Shown here in pieces: positions 8,676 through 17,927 of a stretch of 36,334 nt of DNA. The translations under genes and the position numbers were made by a program. The notes under the pieces were generated by a model. The model made no database searches, was not told the DNA's origin, and saw only the letters and a list, made by a program, of their open reading frames with translations. The stretch is taken from NCBI GenBank assembly GCA_902591495.1, contig CACJAW010000021.1, positions 1 to 36,334 of the forward strand. Direction: 5' to 3'. Source of the DNA: an uncultured Pseudohongiella sp. Its GTDB lineage: Bacteria > Pseudomonadota > Gammaproteobacteria > Pseudomonadales > Pseudohongiellaceae. The first letter of the stretch is position 1, and each line of letters opens with the position of its first letter.

Positions 8676-8732
8676 TTTACTTAATCCATGAAGCTCGAAA
8701 TTGTATAGGTATATGCGTTTACGCTAGGACAA

Positions 8733-9287
8733 TCACCACTCTTGAAAAAAATCATCTACACTGAGCTCTCTCGGAGGTTTTTGTGGTCCCTGGGACGCCC
8801 CTAAGTAGAGAAATCCGACTATTTTTTCATGTTTTTCAAGTCCTAACCCGGCACTAACAGTTGAGCTGTAGGCCATTGCTCCGGTGCGCCACATAGCCCC
8901 TATACCTTGAGCAAAGGCTGCTAGGAGCATGTTTTGAGTCGCTGCGGCGGCAGATAAGCTCTGCTCAATCTCTGGTATCTTAGGGTGCGAAATATGTTTG
9001 GCTATAGTTATTATGATCAAAGGTGCTCGTAATGGCTTCTTTTTTATACTTTCCAGTTTCTCTTGAGAGACTTCTGCCGTTGTTTCAAGAGTGGCTTGAG
9101 CGAATAAATCACCCAAACGGCATCTAGCTTGATCCTTAACTATTAGAAACCGCCATGGTTTTAGTAGCCCATGATCAGCAGCACTAAAGGCTGATTTGCA
9201 GATATTTTCTAGAACTTCTTTGTCGGGTCCAGGGTCGCCAAGTCGTGGCGCTGAAACACGATTATGGAGAGCTTCGATGACATTCAT
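8733..9287 (-). CDS. YdjA-type nitroreductase family oxidoreductase
   Basis: An FMN-dependent NAD(P)H oxidoreductase of the YdjA branch, 184 residues from the preferred ATG at 9287 (E. coli YdjA 183). Aligning blocks are NRVSAPRLGDPGP near the start (FMN phosphate), AADHGLLKPWRF, AFAQGIGAMWRTGAM, and EKIVGFLYLG close to the C terminus. The open frame continues upstream to an ATG at 9401, adding 38 residues unlike the family; neither start has a convincing ribosome site, so homology decides. The physiological substrate of this branch is unsettled. The spacer to the radical SAM gene (9288-9537) shows no further gene. Confidence 0.85.
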   Translation of the reverse strand: MNVIEALHNRVSAPRLGDPGPDKEVLENICKSAFSAADHGLLKPWRFLIVKDQARCRLGDLFAQATLETTAEVSQEKLESIKKKPLRAPLIIITIAKHISHPKIPEIEQSLSAAAATQNMLLAAFAQGIGAMWRTGAMAYSSTVSAGLGLEKHEKIVGFLYLGASQGPQKPPRELSVDDFFQEW

Positions 9288-9537
9288 TTCTGTATAAGTC
9301 CAATAGTTTTGACACTGAATTTTACCACTAAGAGAAAAGACTAAGGTATCATTAGAACACGGCAGATCGATAGATTTAAGCTTTTTAAAGCTAAGGTTCA
9401 TAGGTGCTTCGCCGATTCAATGAACTAATTTCTTTTTTGGTGATATACTTTAGAGCAACCCTGTCGATATTAGAGAAACTGATACGGAAATTTACTGATA
9501 TTGATCGTTAAATGAAAAGCTGGTCTTTTTTTATTCT

Positions 9538-11142
9538 ATGAATTCTAAAACAGAGATAATAGCTGCCAGTAGCAGTTTGCCTGTTTACCCTCAGCATAAG
9601 TCGCGCTTCTTTAGCTCTGTGTCTAAAGAAAAGTTACGTTTAGTGTTTGCTTTTTACTCACCTGACGGTAATGAAATCGCGATGCCCATCGCTAGTATGA
9701 CCGCCTACTTGAAGCGCGATTTTCCATGGGTCGAAGTGCTGCTAGAGCCTGTCTTGATTTTGAGGGATTCAGAAAAATATTCGCCGTCCAATTATGCCAA
9801 GGCTGTACAGAGTCTTGAGCCTGATCTGATTGCATTTTCAATAATGAGCCCTCATTGGTACCCGATGGAGCCTTATTTTGATGAATTGAAGAAAATAATG
9901 CCAAATCTTCCAATTTGTATCGGGGGCTATCAGGCCATGCTTTCTCAAGAGCAAACGATTGAAAACCCTAACATCGATTTCATTTGCGTGGGAGACGGGG
10001 AATATGCAATCGGAAACATAGTTGAGCATCTTAAAGGGCTAAAAGAAGGCCCAGCTGATGGTATGTGGGAAAAGCTAGATGATGGGTCCGTATATAAAAC
10101 TGAACCTCATCAGATAGGCGACTTGGAAGCGCTTCCGTTTCCCGACTATGAGATATTTTCAAAGCAGGATGGATTTGAGGATGTTAACTCATCGATCTTT
10201 GGGCCTAAAGGCAAATTAGTGCTACCTGTAATGACTGGTAGGGGTTGTCCTTATCGATGCACTTACTGCTGTAATACTCCGATTCTAGAGAGTTGGAAAA
10301 CAAAGAAAACTTTTCTCCGTAAATATCAACCTGAAGCGATGGTCGATGAACTAATCCGTCTGAGAGATAAGTACAACGTAGGATACTTCGAGTTTTGGGA
10401 CGAGCTTTTCCTCTCTAATTTAAAGTTCGTTCGAGCTTTTTTTGAGATATACAAAGAAAGAGTCCGTTTACCGTTTTCAATAAATTCTAGAGTTGAAGTG
10501 ATGAATGAGGAATTCTGCCGTACTGCAGCAGAGGCAGGTTGTCATACCATCTGGTTTGGCATTGAGAGCGGTGACGAAGAATACCGATCAAAAATGTTGG
10601 GTCGTAAAATGACCAACCAGCAAGTAATAGACGCGGCCTCAAATTGTAAAAAGGCGGGAATAAATAGGCTAACATTCAATATTGTGGGTATGCCGCTGGA
10701 AACAGCAAAGAATATGAGGGAGACTCTTAAGTTGAATCAGACAATTGCACCCGAACATTTTTTCTTTTTTCCATATATCCCTTTGAGAGGAACACCGCTG
10801 TATAACACTGCTAAAGAAGAGGGCTTATTAATTACCAACAAAAAGAATCTGCACTATCTGTCTGCGGCTAATGACAGGAAATTTACTCTGAACATGAAAG
10901 AAAAACCTGAGTTACTAACAGCAGTTGAATACAACGATATCTGCATGGAGATGCTGCAGTTCCAAGAAACAAATAATAGGTTGAGTTACTCTGAAGCCGA
11001 AGAGGAGCAAGCAGTAGTCGAGGATAAGAGTTTTAACTTAATCGAGGATAACGTAGATTCGGATCAGCAGATTGGTTCATTGGTTGCTCAACAACAAAGC
11101 GGTGGGTTAATAGATACAGTTAAAAATCTCTTCAGGTCATAG
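9538..11142 (+). CDS. B12-binding-domain radical SAM protein of unknown function
   Basis: A 534-residue protein with an N-terminal Rossmann-like cobalamin-binding-type domain (about 33-170, ending ICIGGYQAML and FICVGDGE) and a radical SAM TIM-barrel. The 4Fe-4S motif CPYRCTYC (Cys237, Cys241, Cys244) sits after MTGRG. FWDELFLSN and WFGIESGDEE are typical of the class with a B12-binding domain. The canonical DxHxxG lower-ligand motif is not seen, as is common for base-off members. The last 80 residues are acidic and Gln-rich and end in an amphipathic VKNLFRS helix. The family includes methyltransferases and cyclases; the substrate cannot be inferred. It stands alone, with the MATE gene facing it 6 bp away. 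Confidence 0.85.
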   Translation: MNSKTEIIAASSSLPVYPQHKSRFFSSVSKEKLRLVFAFYSPDGNEIAMPIASMTAYLKRDFPWVEVLLEPVLILRDSEKYSPSNYAKAVQSLEPDLIAFSIMSPHWYPMEPYFDELKKIMPNLPICIGGYQAMLSQEQTIENPNIDFICVGDGEYAIGNIVEHLKGLKEGPADGMWEKLDDGSVYKTEPHQIGDLEALPFPDYEIFSKQDGFEDVNSSIFGPKGKLVLPVMTGRGCPYRCTYCCNTPILESWKTKKTFLRKYQPEAMVDELIRLRDKYNVGYFEFWDELFLSNLKFVRAFFEIYKERVRLPFSINSRVEVMNEEFCRTAAEAGCHTIWFGIESGDEEYRSKMLGRKMTNQQVIDAASNCKKAGINRLTFNIVGMPLETAKNMRETLKLNQTIAPEHFFFFPYIPLRGTPLYNTAKEEGLLITNKKNLHYLSAANDRKFTLNMKEKPELLTAVEYNDICMEMLQFQETNNRLSYSEAEEEQAVVEDKSFNLIEDNVDSDQQIGSLVAQQQSGGLIDTVKNLFRS

Positions 11143-11148
11143 CGGCGT

Positions 11149-12522
11149 TTAAGCGGCACTTTCCTCTAGCCGAATTTCGGCGGCTATCGCTTCATTAAAA
11201 GTTCTATAAGATATAATCCCCATAAACAAATTGCCACATACCGCGCCGCAAAAAAAGCCATACAGCCCAAAATATAGACTCCCGAGATATGCCAATGGGA
11301 CGTAAAAAACAAAAAAACGCGCGATACTTAAATACAAAGCACTTATGGGCTTGTGCATTGCGTTGAGGGATGAATTCGTTAGTATGATAATCCCTTGCAG
11401 TCCATATCCAAGAGGCATTATCCAAATAAATAACTCAATAGATTTAATTACTTCTGGATCATCAGAAAATATCGCTGCAATGAATCCAGATGATAAGAAA
11501 AGGATGAAATAGATTATTAGTTGCCAGCCTAGAATGAATTTGATTGATAAACGATAAGCTTCCTCGACTCGATCTAATCTTTGAGCTCCAAAGTTCTGGC
11601 TTATAAGAGGCGGTAAAGAGGAGGACATAGCTAGTACTAATAAAGTTGCTATAGGCTCTATTCGTGCACCGACTCCAAAAGCGGCTACTATCGTGCCGCC
11701 GAAGCTTGCAGCGATTGCGGTCATTATTCCAGCCGCGAGAGGAGTCATCATATTTGCACCCGCTGCTGGAATTCCAATTCTTAACATTTTCTTACCAGCA
11801 GAAATGAATACGGATCTACTGGGAAGTGTTTTACTGACCATTTCGACTCTGAAGATTAACAAATGGGTCAGGTAACAGAATCCAATTAACCAGGCAATGA
11901 TTGTTGACCAGGCGGCTCCTTGCATTCCTAGCTCGGGGAAAGGGCCCAATCCAAAAATAAGCAAGGGATCCAAGACAGCGTTTATGAATCCTGCTGATGC
12001 CATCAAGATACTCGGAGTTTTTGTGTCACCGATGGCGCGCAGAATACTGTTTCCTGTCATGATGCAAACTATTAACACTGAACCAGGAAACCAAATGTTC
12101 ATGTATTCTTGAATGGGAACCATTAATTGATCGCTTGCACCCATGAGAATGAAAATTCGGTCCATGAAGGTCCAGCATAACAAAACAATCATGCAGGCCA
12201 TTCCAAACGAGATATAGTTGATTACGGTAGCCGACTCTTTCGCTTTGTCTGGCTCTGATGCTCCTAAGTAACTCGCTACAACTGCAGAGGCACCGATGCC
12301 AAGTCCTATCGCCATGCTCATTACAGTGAAGGTCACAGGGAAAGTGAAGCTTATAGCTGTCAATGATTCTGTACCAAGAAAACTGATAAACCATGTATCT
12401 ACGAGGCTGAAAGTAAATAGCATGATCATTCCAATTATCATTGGCATAGTCATACGAATGAGCGATTGCTGAATTGGTTCCTCAATAAGGTTGTGAATTT
12501 TACTAGGTGTTTCCACTGCCAT
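11149..12522 (-). CDS. MATE-family multidrug/metabolite exporter
   Basis: A 457-residue inner-membrane antiporter with about 12 transmembrane helices arranged as two six-helix repeats. Family-typical features are the start of helix 1 with PMIIGMIMLFTFSLVDTWF, the LGIGASAVVASYLGA block in the first half, and GVGARIEPIATLLVLAMS in the second half. MATE proteins couple Na+ or H+ entry to drug or metabolite efflux; the substrate is unknown. It lies 119 bp after the suhB-like gene on the same strand and converges with the radical SAM gene, 6 bp apart. A link to export of that enzyme's product is only a guess. Confidence 0.92.
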   Translation of the reverse strand: MAVETPSKIHNLIEEPIQQSLIRMTMPMIIGMIMLFTFSLVDTWFISFLGTESLTAISFTFPVTFTVMSMAIGLGIGASAVVASYLGASEPDKAKESATVINYISFGMACMIVLLCWTFMDRIFILMGASDQLMVPIQEYMNIWFPGSVLIVCIMTGNSILRAIGDTKTPSILMASAGFINAVLDPLLIFGLGPFPELGMQGAAWSTIIAWLIGFCYLTHLLIFRVEMVSKTLPSRSVFISAGKKMLRIGIPAAGANMMTPLAAGIMTAIAASFGGTIVAAFGVGARIEPIATLLVLAMSSSLPPLISQNFGAQRLDRVEEAYRLSIKFILGWQLIIYFILFLSSGFIAAIFSDDPEVIKSIELFIWIMPLGYGLQGIIILTNSSLNAMHKPISALYLSIARFFVFYVPLAYLGSLYFGLYGFFCGAVCGNLFMGIISYRTFNEAIAAEIRLEESAA

Positions 12523-12641
12523 GAAATACGACTACCTTAACTTCGGAGGAATATAGTTGAAATGGTTTTCAAAAGTACGATCGAGGATATATGTCCTGAG
12601 AGAGGAGTGCTTGTCTTCGTTACAGAAAGTTTCAATTGGAT

Positions 12642-13415
12642 TCAAACCAGCATTCGAAGCTTGACTAGCTCCTTGAAGATTCTTGGGGCTCCGAAATAGA
12701 ATTCGGAAGCTTCTCCTAAATTGGGGTCTCCCAATTCTGAGCTAATTAAAGCACCTGATTCTTTTAAAACTAATGTCGCCGCTCGGACGCTAAATGCTTC
12801 GGAAGCCTCACAAAAGCTCGCTCCTAAACTGTTTGTACAGACCATTAACATGTCATATGCAGAACAACCCGACGTACGAATTTGTATATTTTTTTGCGCC
12901 AAAAGCGTAAAAAGTCTTATTGAAGATTCGATATTTTCGCGGCCTAGGCAAAAGCCCAAAAATGCATTTTCAAACTTTACTTTGGGGTCAACTCGTAACT
13001 TAGTTTTATTTAACTGAGCGCCGCTTCCTTTGGAAGCTACGAATTCCTGATTATACTCTGGTAAAGTTAATATGGAGTGCTCTATGTTGCCCTCGATCTC
13101 AATAGCTATTGATACGCCATAGCTTGGATTCCCCTTTGAAAAATTTAGGCTCCCAAATAGTGGGTCGATATACCAACTAGGTTCTGTGTCTTGACCTATA
13201 ATTGGTTCACCAATTCTGCTTTTAATTGTGTGTGTGGGATATGCTCTTTGGAGATTAGAAACCACAAGTTCATTAATTTCATGATCCATATTGGAAGAAA
13301 AATCAAAGGGATCATTTGAAACTATTTTGAGCCGATCGAGTCGAGCGCTTGCTAATAGTGCTTTTTCCGAACCCTCTCGGGCAGCCCGAAGTGCCATATT
13401 AATGATTGGCTGCAT
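12642..13415 (-). CDS. suhB: SuhB-like inositol-monophosphatase-fold protein with degenerate active site
   Basis: A 257-residue protein colinear with E. coli SuhB (267) and sharing the start MQPIINMALRAAREG and the YPTHTI block. Its divergent placement beside trmJ is the conserved suhB position in gammaproteobacteria. E. coli SuhB binds the Nus complex for rRNA antitermination and also has inositol-1-phosphatase activity using metal ligands Glu67, Asp84, Asp87 and Asp212. Here the aligned positions read Arg67 (KSRIG for TEESG), Asp84 (kept), Phe87 (IDPLFGSLNF for IDPLDGTTNF) and Ser209 (AFSVRAA for PWDFAAG). Catalysis is therefore unlikely, while the scaffold is full length and uninterrupted. 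I infer a retained non-enzymatic role. It is not a pseudogene by frame. Start context is weak. Confidence 0.75.
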   Translation of the reverse strand: MQPIINMALRAAREGSEKALLASARLDRLKIVSNDPFDFSSNMDHEINELVVSNLQRAYPTHTIKSRIGEPIIGQDTEPSWYIDPLFGSLNFSKGNPSYGVSIAIEIEGNIEHSILTLPEYNQEFVASKGSGAQLNKTKLRVDPKVKFENAFLGFCLGRENIESSIRLFTLLAQKNIQIRTSGCSAYDMLMVCTNSLGASFCEASEAFSVRAATLVLKESGALISSELGDPNLGEASEFYFGAPRIFKELVKLRMLV

Positions 13416-13565
13416 AGTCGCTAGCGCCTATTAGGTTTGTCGTCGTTGATTGGCATTAAAGATTGGTTTGTAACGGTAAGGATGGTATCAAAAGTGGTAC
13501 ATATTCAAAAGAGATTATTCGTTTGAGATGTGCTTAATTTTCATCATAAAAGAGGATGATATTGG

Positions 13566-13571
13566 TATAAT
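13566..13571 (+). promoter_or_regulatory. Extended -10 promoter candidate for trmJ
   Basis: TATAAT is preceded by TGG, giving the extended -10 form TGnTATAAT at 13563-13571. Transcription would start near 13578, about 22 bases before trmJ. No matching -35 hexamer is present, as is usual for extended -10 promoters. Confidence 0.5.
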
Positions 13572-13599
13572 TGGAATTCCCAACTTTTGGTAATCATTT

Positions 13600-14352
13600 A
13601 TGACTATCCTTCAAAATATTAGAGTGGTTTTGGTTAATACTGCGCATCCTGGAAATATTGGTGCGAGCGCCCGAGCTATGAAAAATATGGGCTTGAATCA
13701 GTTAACGCTTGTCGAGCCAAAAGATTTTCCTAGTGGAGTTGCGGCTGGGCGAGCAGCTTCAGCGGTAGACATTTTAGAGTCTGCGACAATCGTTGACTCA
13801 TTAGAAGAAGCAGTAGCAGATTGTGGGCTGGTAATTTGTGCGAGTGCAAGGTCTCGAAAAATTCCTTGGCCCATGCTTGATCCAGAAGAGGTTGCTAAAA
13901 AAGTAACTAACGAAATAGGTTTCTCTAACATTGCATTAGTTTTTGGCCGCGAAGATTCTGGTTTAAGTAACGAAGAACTTCAGTTAGGCAATTTTCATGT
14001 TCAGATACCAGCAGAGGAAAAATACAGTTCTTTAAATCTGGCTGCAGCTGTCTTGGTTATTTGCTATGAAATCCGAAAAGCGGCTAGTAAGAGAAATACT
14101 GACGAAAAAAACCAAGATACTGAAACTTGGGATCAAGAATTCGCTACGGTTCAACAGGTAGAGCACTTTTATCAACATCTGGAGCAAGTATTGATTGATA
14201 TTAAGTTTCATGATCCTGAAAACCCAAGGCAATTGATGCAGAGAATGCGCAGACTGTTTGGTCGTATTCGGCTTGACGTGATGGAGTTAAATATCTTAAG
14301 GGGCATATTAACCAACATAGAGCATAGCATGGAGAAAAAAAAGCCACGCTAG
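13600..14352 (+). CDS. trmJ: tRNA (cytidine/uridine-2'-O-)-methyltransferase TrmJ
   Basis: Methylates the 2'-hydroxyl of nucleotide 32 in the anticodon loop of several tRNAs, using SAM. The 250-residue protein has the SPOUT knot motifs NIGASARAMKNMG (19-31), LVFGREDSGLSNEE and IPAEEKYSSLNLAAAV. The C-terminal helical extension with MRRLFGRIRLDVMELNILRGIL is typical of TrmJ and separates it from TrmL. E. coli TrmJ has 246 residues. It diverges from suhB, as in other gammaproteobacteria, but cysE and iscR, frequent followers, are absent and ygiQ converges 9 bp away. Confidence 0.94.
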   Translation: MTILQNIRVVLVNTAHPGNIGASARAMKNMGLNQLTLVEPKDFPSGVAAGRAASAVDILESATIVDSLEEAVADCGLVICASARSRKIPWPMLDPEEVAKKVTNEIGFSNIALVFGREDSGLSNEELQLGNFHVQIPAEEKYSSLNLAAAVLVICYEIRKAASKRNTDEKNQDTETWDQEFATVQQVEHFYQHLEQVLIDIKFHDPENPRQLMQRMRRLFGRIRLDVMELNILRGILTNIEHSMEKKKPR

Positions 14353-14361
14353 TTAAAAAGA

Positions 14362-16476
14362 TTAACGCTTTATAATCCTACTTGATCGATATGTTTTAGG
14401 CTTTGAGGGAGGTATAAGATGTTGAGGCCCATTTCCTATTAAGTCAGCTCGACCCAAAGATAGGAGGGATTTTCTAAGTATAGGCCAGTTAGCTTCATCA
14501 TGATAACGCAAGAAAGATTTTTGTAACCTTCTATTGTCTATATCTTTGCATACTTTAAGCTTTTCCCCCTTATAGCGAACTTTCTCCAAAGGGTTTTTCT
14601 GTGAGTAATACATGGCTGTTGCTAATGCCATGGGAGACGGATAAAACGTCTGCACCTGGTCAGGTTTAAATTTGTGGTGCTTTAACCATAAACTTAAATT
14701 TAACATGTCCTCTTCGTCGCAACCGGGATGAGCGGCAATAAAGTAGGGGATCAAATATTGTTCTTTATCAGCCTCCTTTGAATATTTATCAAACAGTATT
14801 TTAAATTCGTCGTATGATGAAATGCTTGGCTTCATCATTTTCGAGAGTGTCTTTTCTTCGCTATGTTCCGGCGCTATTTTTAGGTAGCCACCTACGTGGT
14901 GGGTAACTAACTCTTTTATATACTCGTGATCTTTGAGAGCTAGGTCATAGCGTAAACCGGAAGCAATAGCTATACGTTTAACACCCTTGATTTTTCGCGC
15001 TTTTCGGTAGAGCTGGGTTGTTGAACTATGATCTGTATTTAGGTGTTTGCATATTGTTGGATAAACGCACGATAATCGCTTACAAGATTTTTGAATTGAA
15101 GCGGACTTGCAATTTAATTTGTACATATTGGCAGTTGGACCGCCCAAGTCAGAAATGGTACCTGTGAAACCCGGAACCTCATCGCGAATTTTTTTGATTT
15201 CGTTAAGGATTGACTCTTCAGATCGACTTTGAATAATTCTGCCTTCGTGTTCCGTTATAGAGCAAAATGTACACCCCCCGAAACAGCCCCGCATAATATT
15301 GACGGATGTCTTTATCATATCGTAGGCTGGGATCCTGGCTTTCTTGTAGCTAGGGTGGGGTCTTCTTTTGTATGGCAAATCAAAAACCCAATCGAGCTCC
15401 TCTGTTTCGAGAGGTATCGGTGGAGGATTTACCCAAAGCTCCTTGGTGCCATGTTTCTGCACCAAAACTTTTGCATTATATGGATTGGCCTCTTGGTGGA
15501 GAACTCGGGATGCATGCGCATAAAGAACGGCATCATTTGTAACTTTATTAAAGGAGGGCAGTCTTATATAACTTTTCTCGTGATCTAAGTCTACTTTACG
15601 TTGCAAGGGTAGGGGAACAATTCTTAGAGTCTTTACCTCGTCAGTAGCTGTCTGAACAGTGTTTTTTTGATTGTTATGAAAATCGTAGGGATTTGGAATC
15701 TTATCAATTTTTGATGGCCAATCTATTCGAGTTGAATCTATTTCGGTCCAGTCCTCTGGAAGCGAATCTTTAACTATAGCGCTACCTCTCAGATTCCAAA
15801 GATCTCTGACTTTTCTACCATTAGCTAACTGATGTGCTAGTTCAACAAGTCCTCGTTCGGCATTTCCAAATAATAGGATATCTGCATTGGCATCAATCAA
15901 AATAGAGCGCCTAACTTTGTCGCTCCAATAATCATATTGGGCAATCCTTCTCAGACTTGCTTCTATACCTCCGAGCACTATTGGGGTGTCATAGTAGGCT
16001 TCGCGGCACCTTTGACTGTACACTATTACTGAACGATCGGGTCTCGCGCCAGGCTTTGCGTTTGGAGTGTAAGCATCTTCGCTACGCAAACGTAAGTCAG
16101 CGGTATAACGATTTATTAACGAGTCCATATTCCCGCCGGTTATCCCAAAAAATAAATTAGGCTCACCGAGAGTTTTAAAAGCTTCCGCGCTATCCCATTT
16201 GGGTTGTGAAATTATTCCTACTCTAAATCCCTGAGCCTCTAGGAGTCTACCGACCACCGCCATGCCGAAACTTGGATGATCGACGTAGGCATCTGCCGTC
16301 ACGATAATTATGTCACAGCTATCCCAGCCCAGTTCTTCCATTTCAGTTTTGGACATCGGTAGAAAGGGAGCTGTGCCAAAACATTCTGCCCAATATTTGG
16401 GGTATGAATAAATTTTTCGCGGTGAATAGTTTTGAGCTTTTTTTGAGGGGCTTGTCTTTGAATTATTCTTTTTCAT
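14362..16476 (-). CDS. ygiQ: YgiQ-family radical SAM protein (UPF0313)
   Basis: A 704-residue member of the YgiQ family (E. coli about 740). An N-terminal domain with a B12-binding-like pattern ([17 protein letters not shown], 55-71) precedes the radical SAM core. The cluster motif CFGGCTFC is at 398-405, followed by SITEHEG, and IAPEHSE and [13 protein letters not shown] mark the C-terminal half. The biological reaction is not established for the family. It follows the YdgA-like membrane protein by 12 bp, so the two are probably co-transcribed. The basic N-terminal 20 residues ([12 protein letters not shown]) look disordered. Confidence 0.93.
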   Translation of the reverse strand: MKKNNSKTSPSKKAQNYSPRKIYSYPKYWAECFGTAPFLPMSKTEMEELGWDSCDIIIVTADAYVDHPSFGMAVVGRLLEAQGFRVGIISQPKWDSAEAFKTLGEPNLFFGITGGNMDSLINRYTADLRLRSEDAYTPNAKPGARPDRSVIVYSQRCREAYYDTPIVLGGIEASLRRIAQYDYWSDKVRRSILIDANADILLFGNAERGLVELAHQLANGRKVRDLWNLRGSAIVKDSLPEDWTEIDSTRIDWPSKIDKIPNPYDFHNNQKNTVQTATDEVKTLRIVPLPLQRKVDLDHEKSYIRLPSFNKVTNDAVLYAHASRVLHQEANPYNAKVLVQKHGTKELWVNPPPIPLETEELDWVFDLPYKRRPHPSYKKARIPAYDMIKTSVNIMRGCFGGCTFCSITEHEGRIIQSRSEESILNEIKKIRDEVPGFTGTISDLGGPTANMYKLNCKSASIQKSCKRLSCVYPTICKHLNTDHSSTTQLYRKARKIKGVKRIAIASGLRYDLALKDHEYIKELVTHHVGGYLKIAPEHSEEKTLSKMMKPSISSYDEFKILFDKYSKEADKEQYLIPYFIAAHPGCDEEDMLNLSLWLKHHKFKPDQVQTFYPSPMALATAMYYSQKNPLEKVRYKGEKLKVCKDIDNRRLQKSFLRYHDEANWPILRKSLLSLGRADLIGNGPQHLIPPSKPKTYRSSRIIKR

Positions 16477-16488
16477 GACGTCTAGTTA

Positions 16489-17832
16489 TTATTGCAATAT
16501 TTGTTGTAGCGGGAAATCTTCATTATTAATGGAAGCATTGCCTTCTTTTAGTTTGGCTTGGAGGATTAAATCCTCACCAGAGGAGAGAAGATAGCCTTGA
16601 CTGGTGTAAAGTTCTGCGAGTTCGGCAAAAGGACTAAACGATACTGATTCTTGATTTAACCGCAAATCAACTTCAACATCCAGAGCGTTAAGTCCATCCT
16701 TGAATTTGAAATCATCGATGCTTTGTGCTTTGGGTAAGCCTTTCCAGAATACGTTGAGTTCTAACTTATGCATTCCCTTATACAAATCCACCTCGAGAAT
16801 ATTATTAAGCCTAACTTCGCTTTGAAGTAAAAGTAAGCCGGTTTCGTTTCCTAGCCGAGTTAATTCTGAAATTTTTAAAATAGGATCAACACCTGAAGAC
16901 GATTGCATACCTAATAACATTTTATTATAGCTTGTGATCAGCTCTTGTTTTATCCCCTCTATCTCGCTTTCCCATGAAATAGATTCCAATGGTAGTTCAC
17001 TATCTATCTTGCTTACTTGAATATCTTGTGAAAAATCTGTTAGCCCTGGCCCTATACTCGAAGGCTCTGAGCGCCATTCAAAATTGAGATTACTAACATT
17101 GAACGAGAGAGGATCAGATGCGTCTACTAGTGGTATTGTTGCACTAACCCAGCTAGCGGTAGAGGTTTGTCCTAATGTGTCTGTTGTTGCATTCAGGCTT
17201 GGTTGGACAAGTATCAACTCTAAATCACTCTGATTGTTGTAGACGGACGCTCTATCCGCGTAGATGTATCCCAAGGCGGATAGATCCTCTTGAATTTCTA
17301 ATTGAACGTCGAGTCCATCAATTACGGTAGCTAAAGTGTTGTCAATATTCAGAATATCAATTGCTGGAATCTTTAGGTCGAGAGAGAGGCTTTGATCAAA
17401 TTTGACTAAGAAAGAGGCTGTCAAAGTATCCATAACAATGTCTGCAAATTTTGATTGTAACTTATCAGTATCCACAACTAGGTCAACACTAGCCAAGCCG
17501 AATGAAATCGATGAATGAGTCGGTAAAATGGGACCATGATTAATGTTACCTTGGAGCGAAAGGTAATAGGGCTCTATCAGTTGTCGGCCATCAGAAATTT
17601 CTACGCTAACTTGTATTATACTCCGGAACCAGCCAGTCTCTATTTGAGGGTCGGATATAACGATTTGTCCGTCAGTTGATGAACTTATTTGCTCAAACAC
17701 CTGATCAGCAATTACATCGTGTATGACAATCCCGATTAATCTTGGCAAGGCCACGAATGAAATGGCGATGCCGAAAAACAGGATACTGATTGTCCATTTC
17801 ACTTTTGTTGACATAGAGAACTCATGTGACAT
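16489..17832 (-). CDS. YdgA-like (DUF945) membrane-anchored periplasmic protein
   Basis: A 447-residue protein with one N-terminal membrane helix (about 12-34) and a long periplasmic part rich in alternating beta strands and Ser/Thr/Asp. The layout, the DPQIETGWFRSIIQVSV region after the helix and the length fit the YdgA/YihF DUF945 family, related in style to AsmA-type envelope proteins. Function is unknown; an envelope or lipid role is inference. A second ATG at 17814 would remove six residues; neither start has a strong ribosome site. It lies 95 bp behind the cysteine-cluster regulator and 12 bp ahead of ygiQ. Confidence 0.72.
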   Translation of the reverse strand: MSHEFSMSTKVKWTISILFFGIAISFVALPRLIGIVIHDVIADQVFEQISSSTDGQIVISDPQIETGWFRSIIQVSVEISDGRQLIEPYYLSLQGNINHGPILPTHSSISFGLASVDLVVDTDKLQSKFADIVMDTLTASFLVKFDQSLSLDLKIPAIDILNIDNTLATVIDGLDVQLEIQEDLSALGYIYADRASVYNNQSDLELILVQPSLNATTDTLGQTSTASWVSATIPLVDASDPLSFNVSNLNFEWRSEPSSIGPGLTDFSQDIQVSKIDSELPLESISWESEIEGIKQELITSYNKMLLGMQSSSGVDPILKISELTRLGNETGLLLLQSEVRLNNILEVDLYKGMHKLELNVFWKGLPKAQSIDDFKFKDGLNALDVEVDLRLNQESVSFSPFAELAELYTSQGYLLSSGEDLILQAKLKEGNASINNEDFPLQQILQ

Positions 17833-17927
17833 CGGATTTGTACAGTTGAGAAGAAGTACTATTACAGCAAATAATAACGTTTTTAAAAAGTTATGTGAGT
17901 GTATTCGTTAACAATCTCGAGAAATCC

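Noticed and set aside
9288-9401. A 38-residue N-terminal extension of the nitroreductase
   Set aside because: Family alignment begins at the ATG at 9287 and the extension has no matching motif; neither start has a decisive ribosome site.
12557-12664. A 35-codon TTG-started plus-strand ORF after GGAGGA, between the MATE and suhB genes
   Set aside because: It overlaps the 3' end of suhB on the other strand, has no recognisable domain and could be chance in a 119-bp gap. Without conservation data I do not call it.
14353-14367. GTTAA/TTAAC hairpin between trmJ and ygiQ as a shared terminator
   Set aside because: Only five A/T-rich pairs and no T tract on either side.
15229-15588. A 119-codon open frame antisense to ygiQ
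   Set aside because: It lies wholly within the radical SAM gene on the opposite strand and resembles no protein family.
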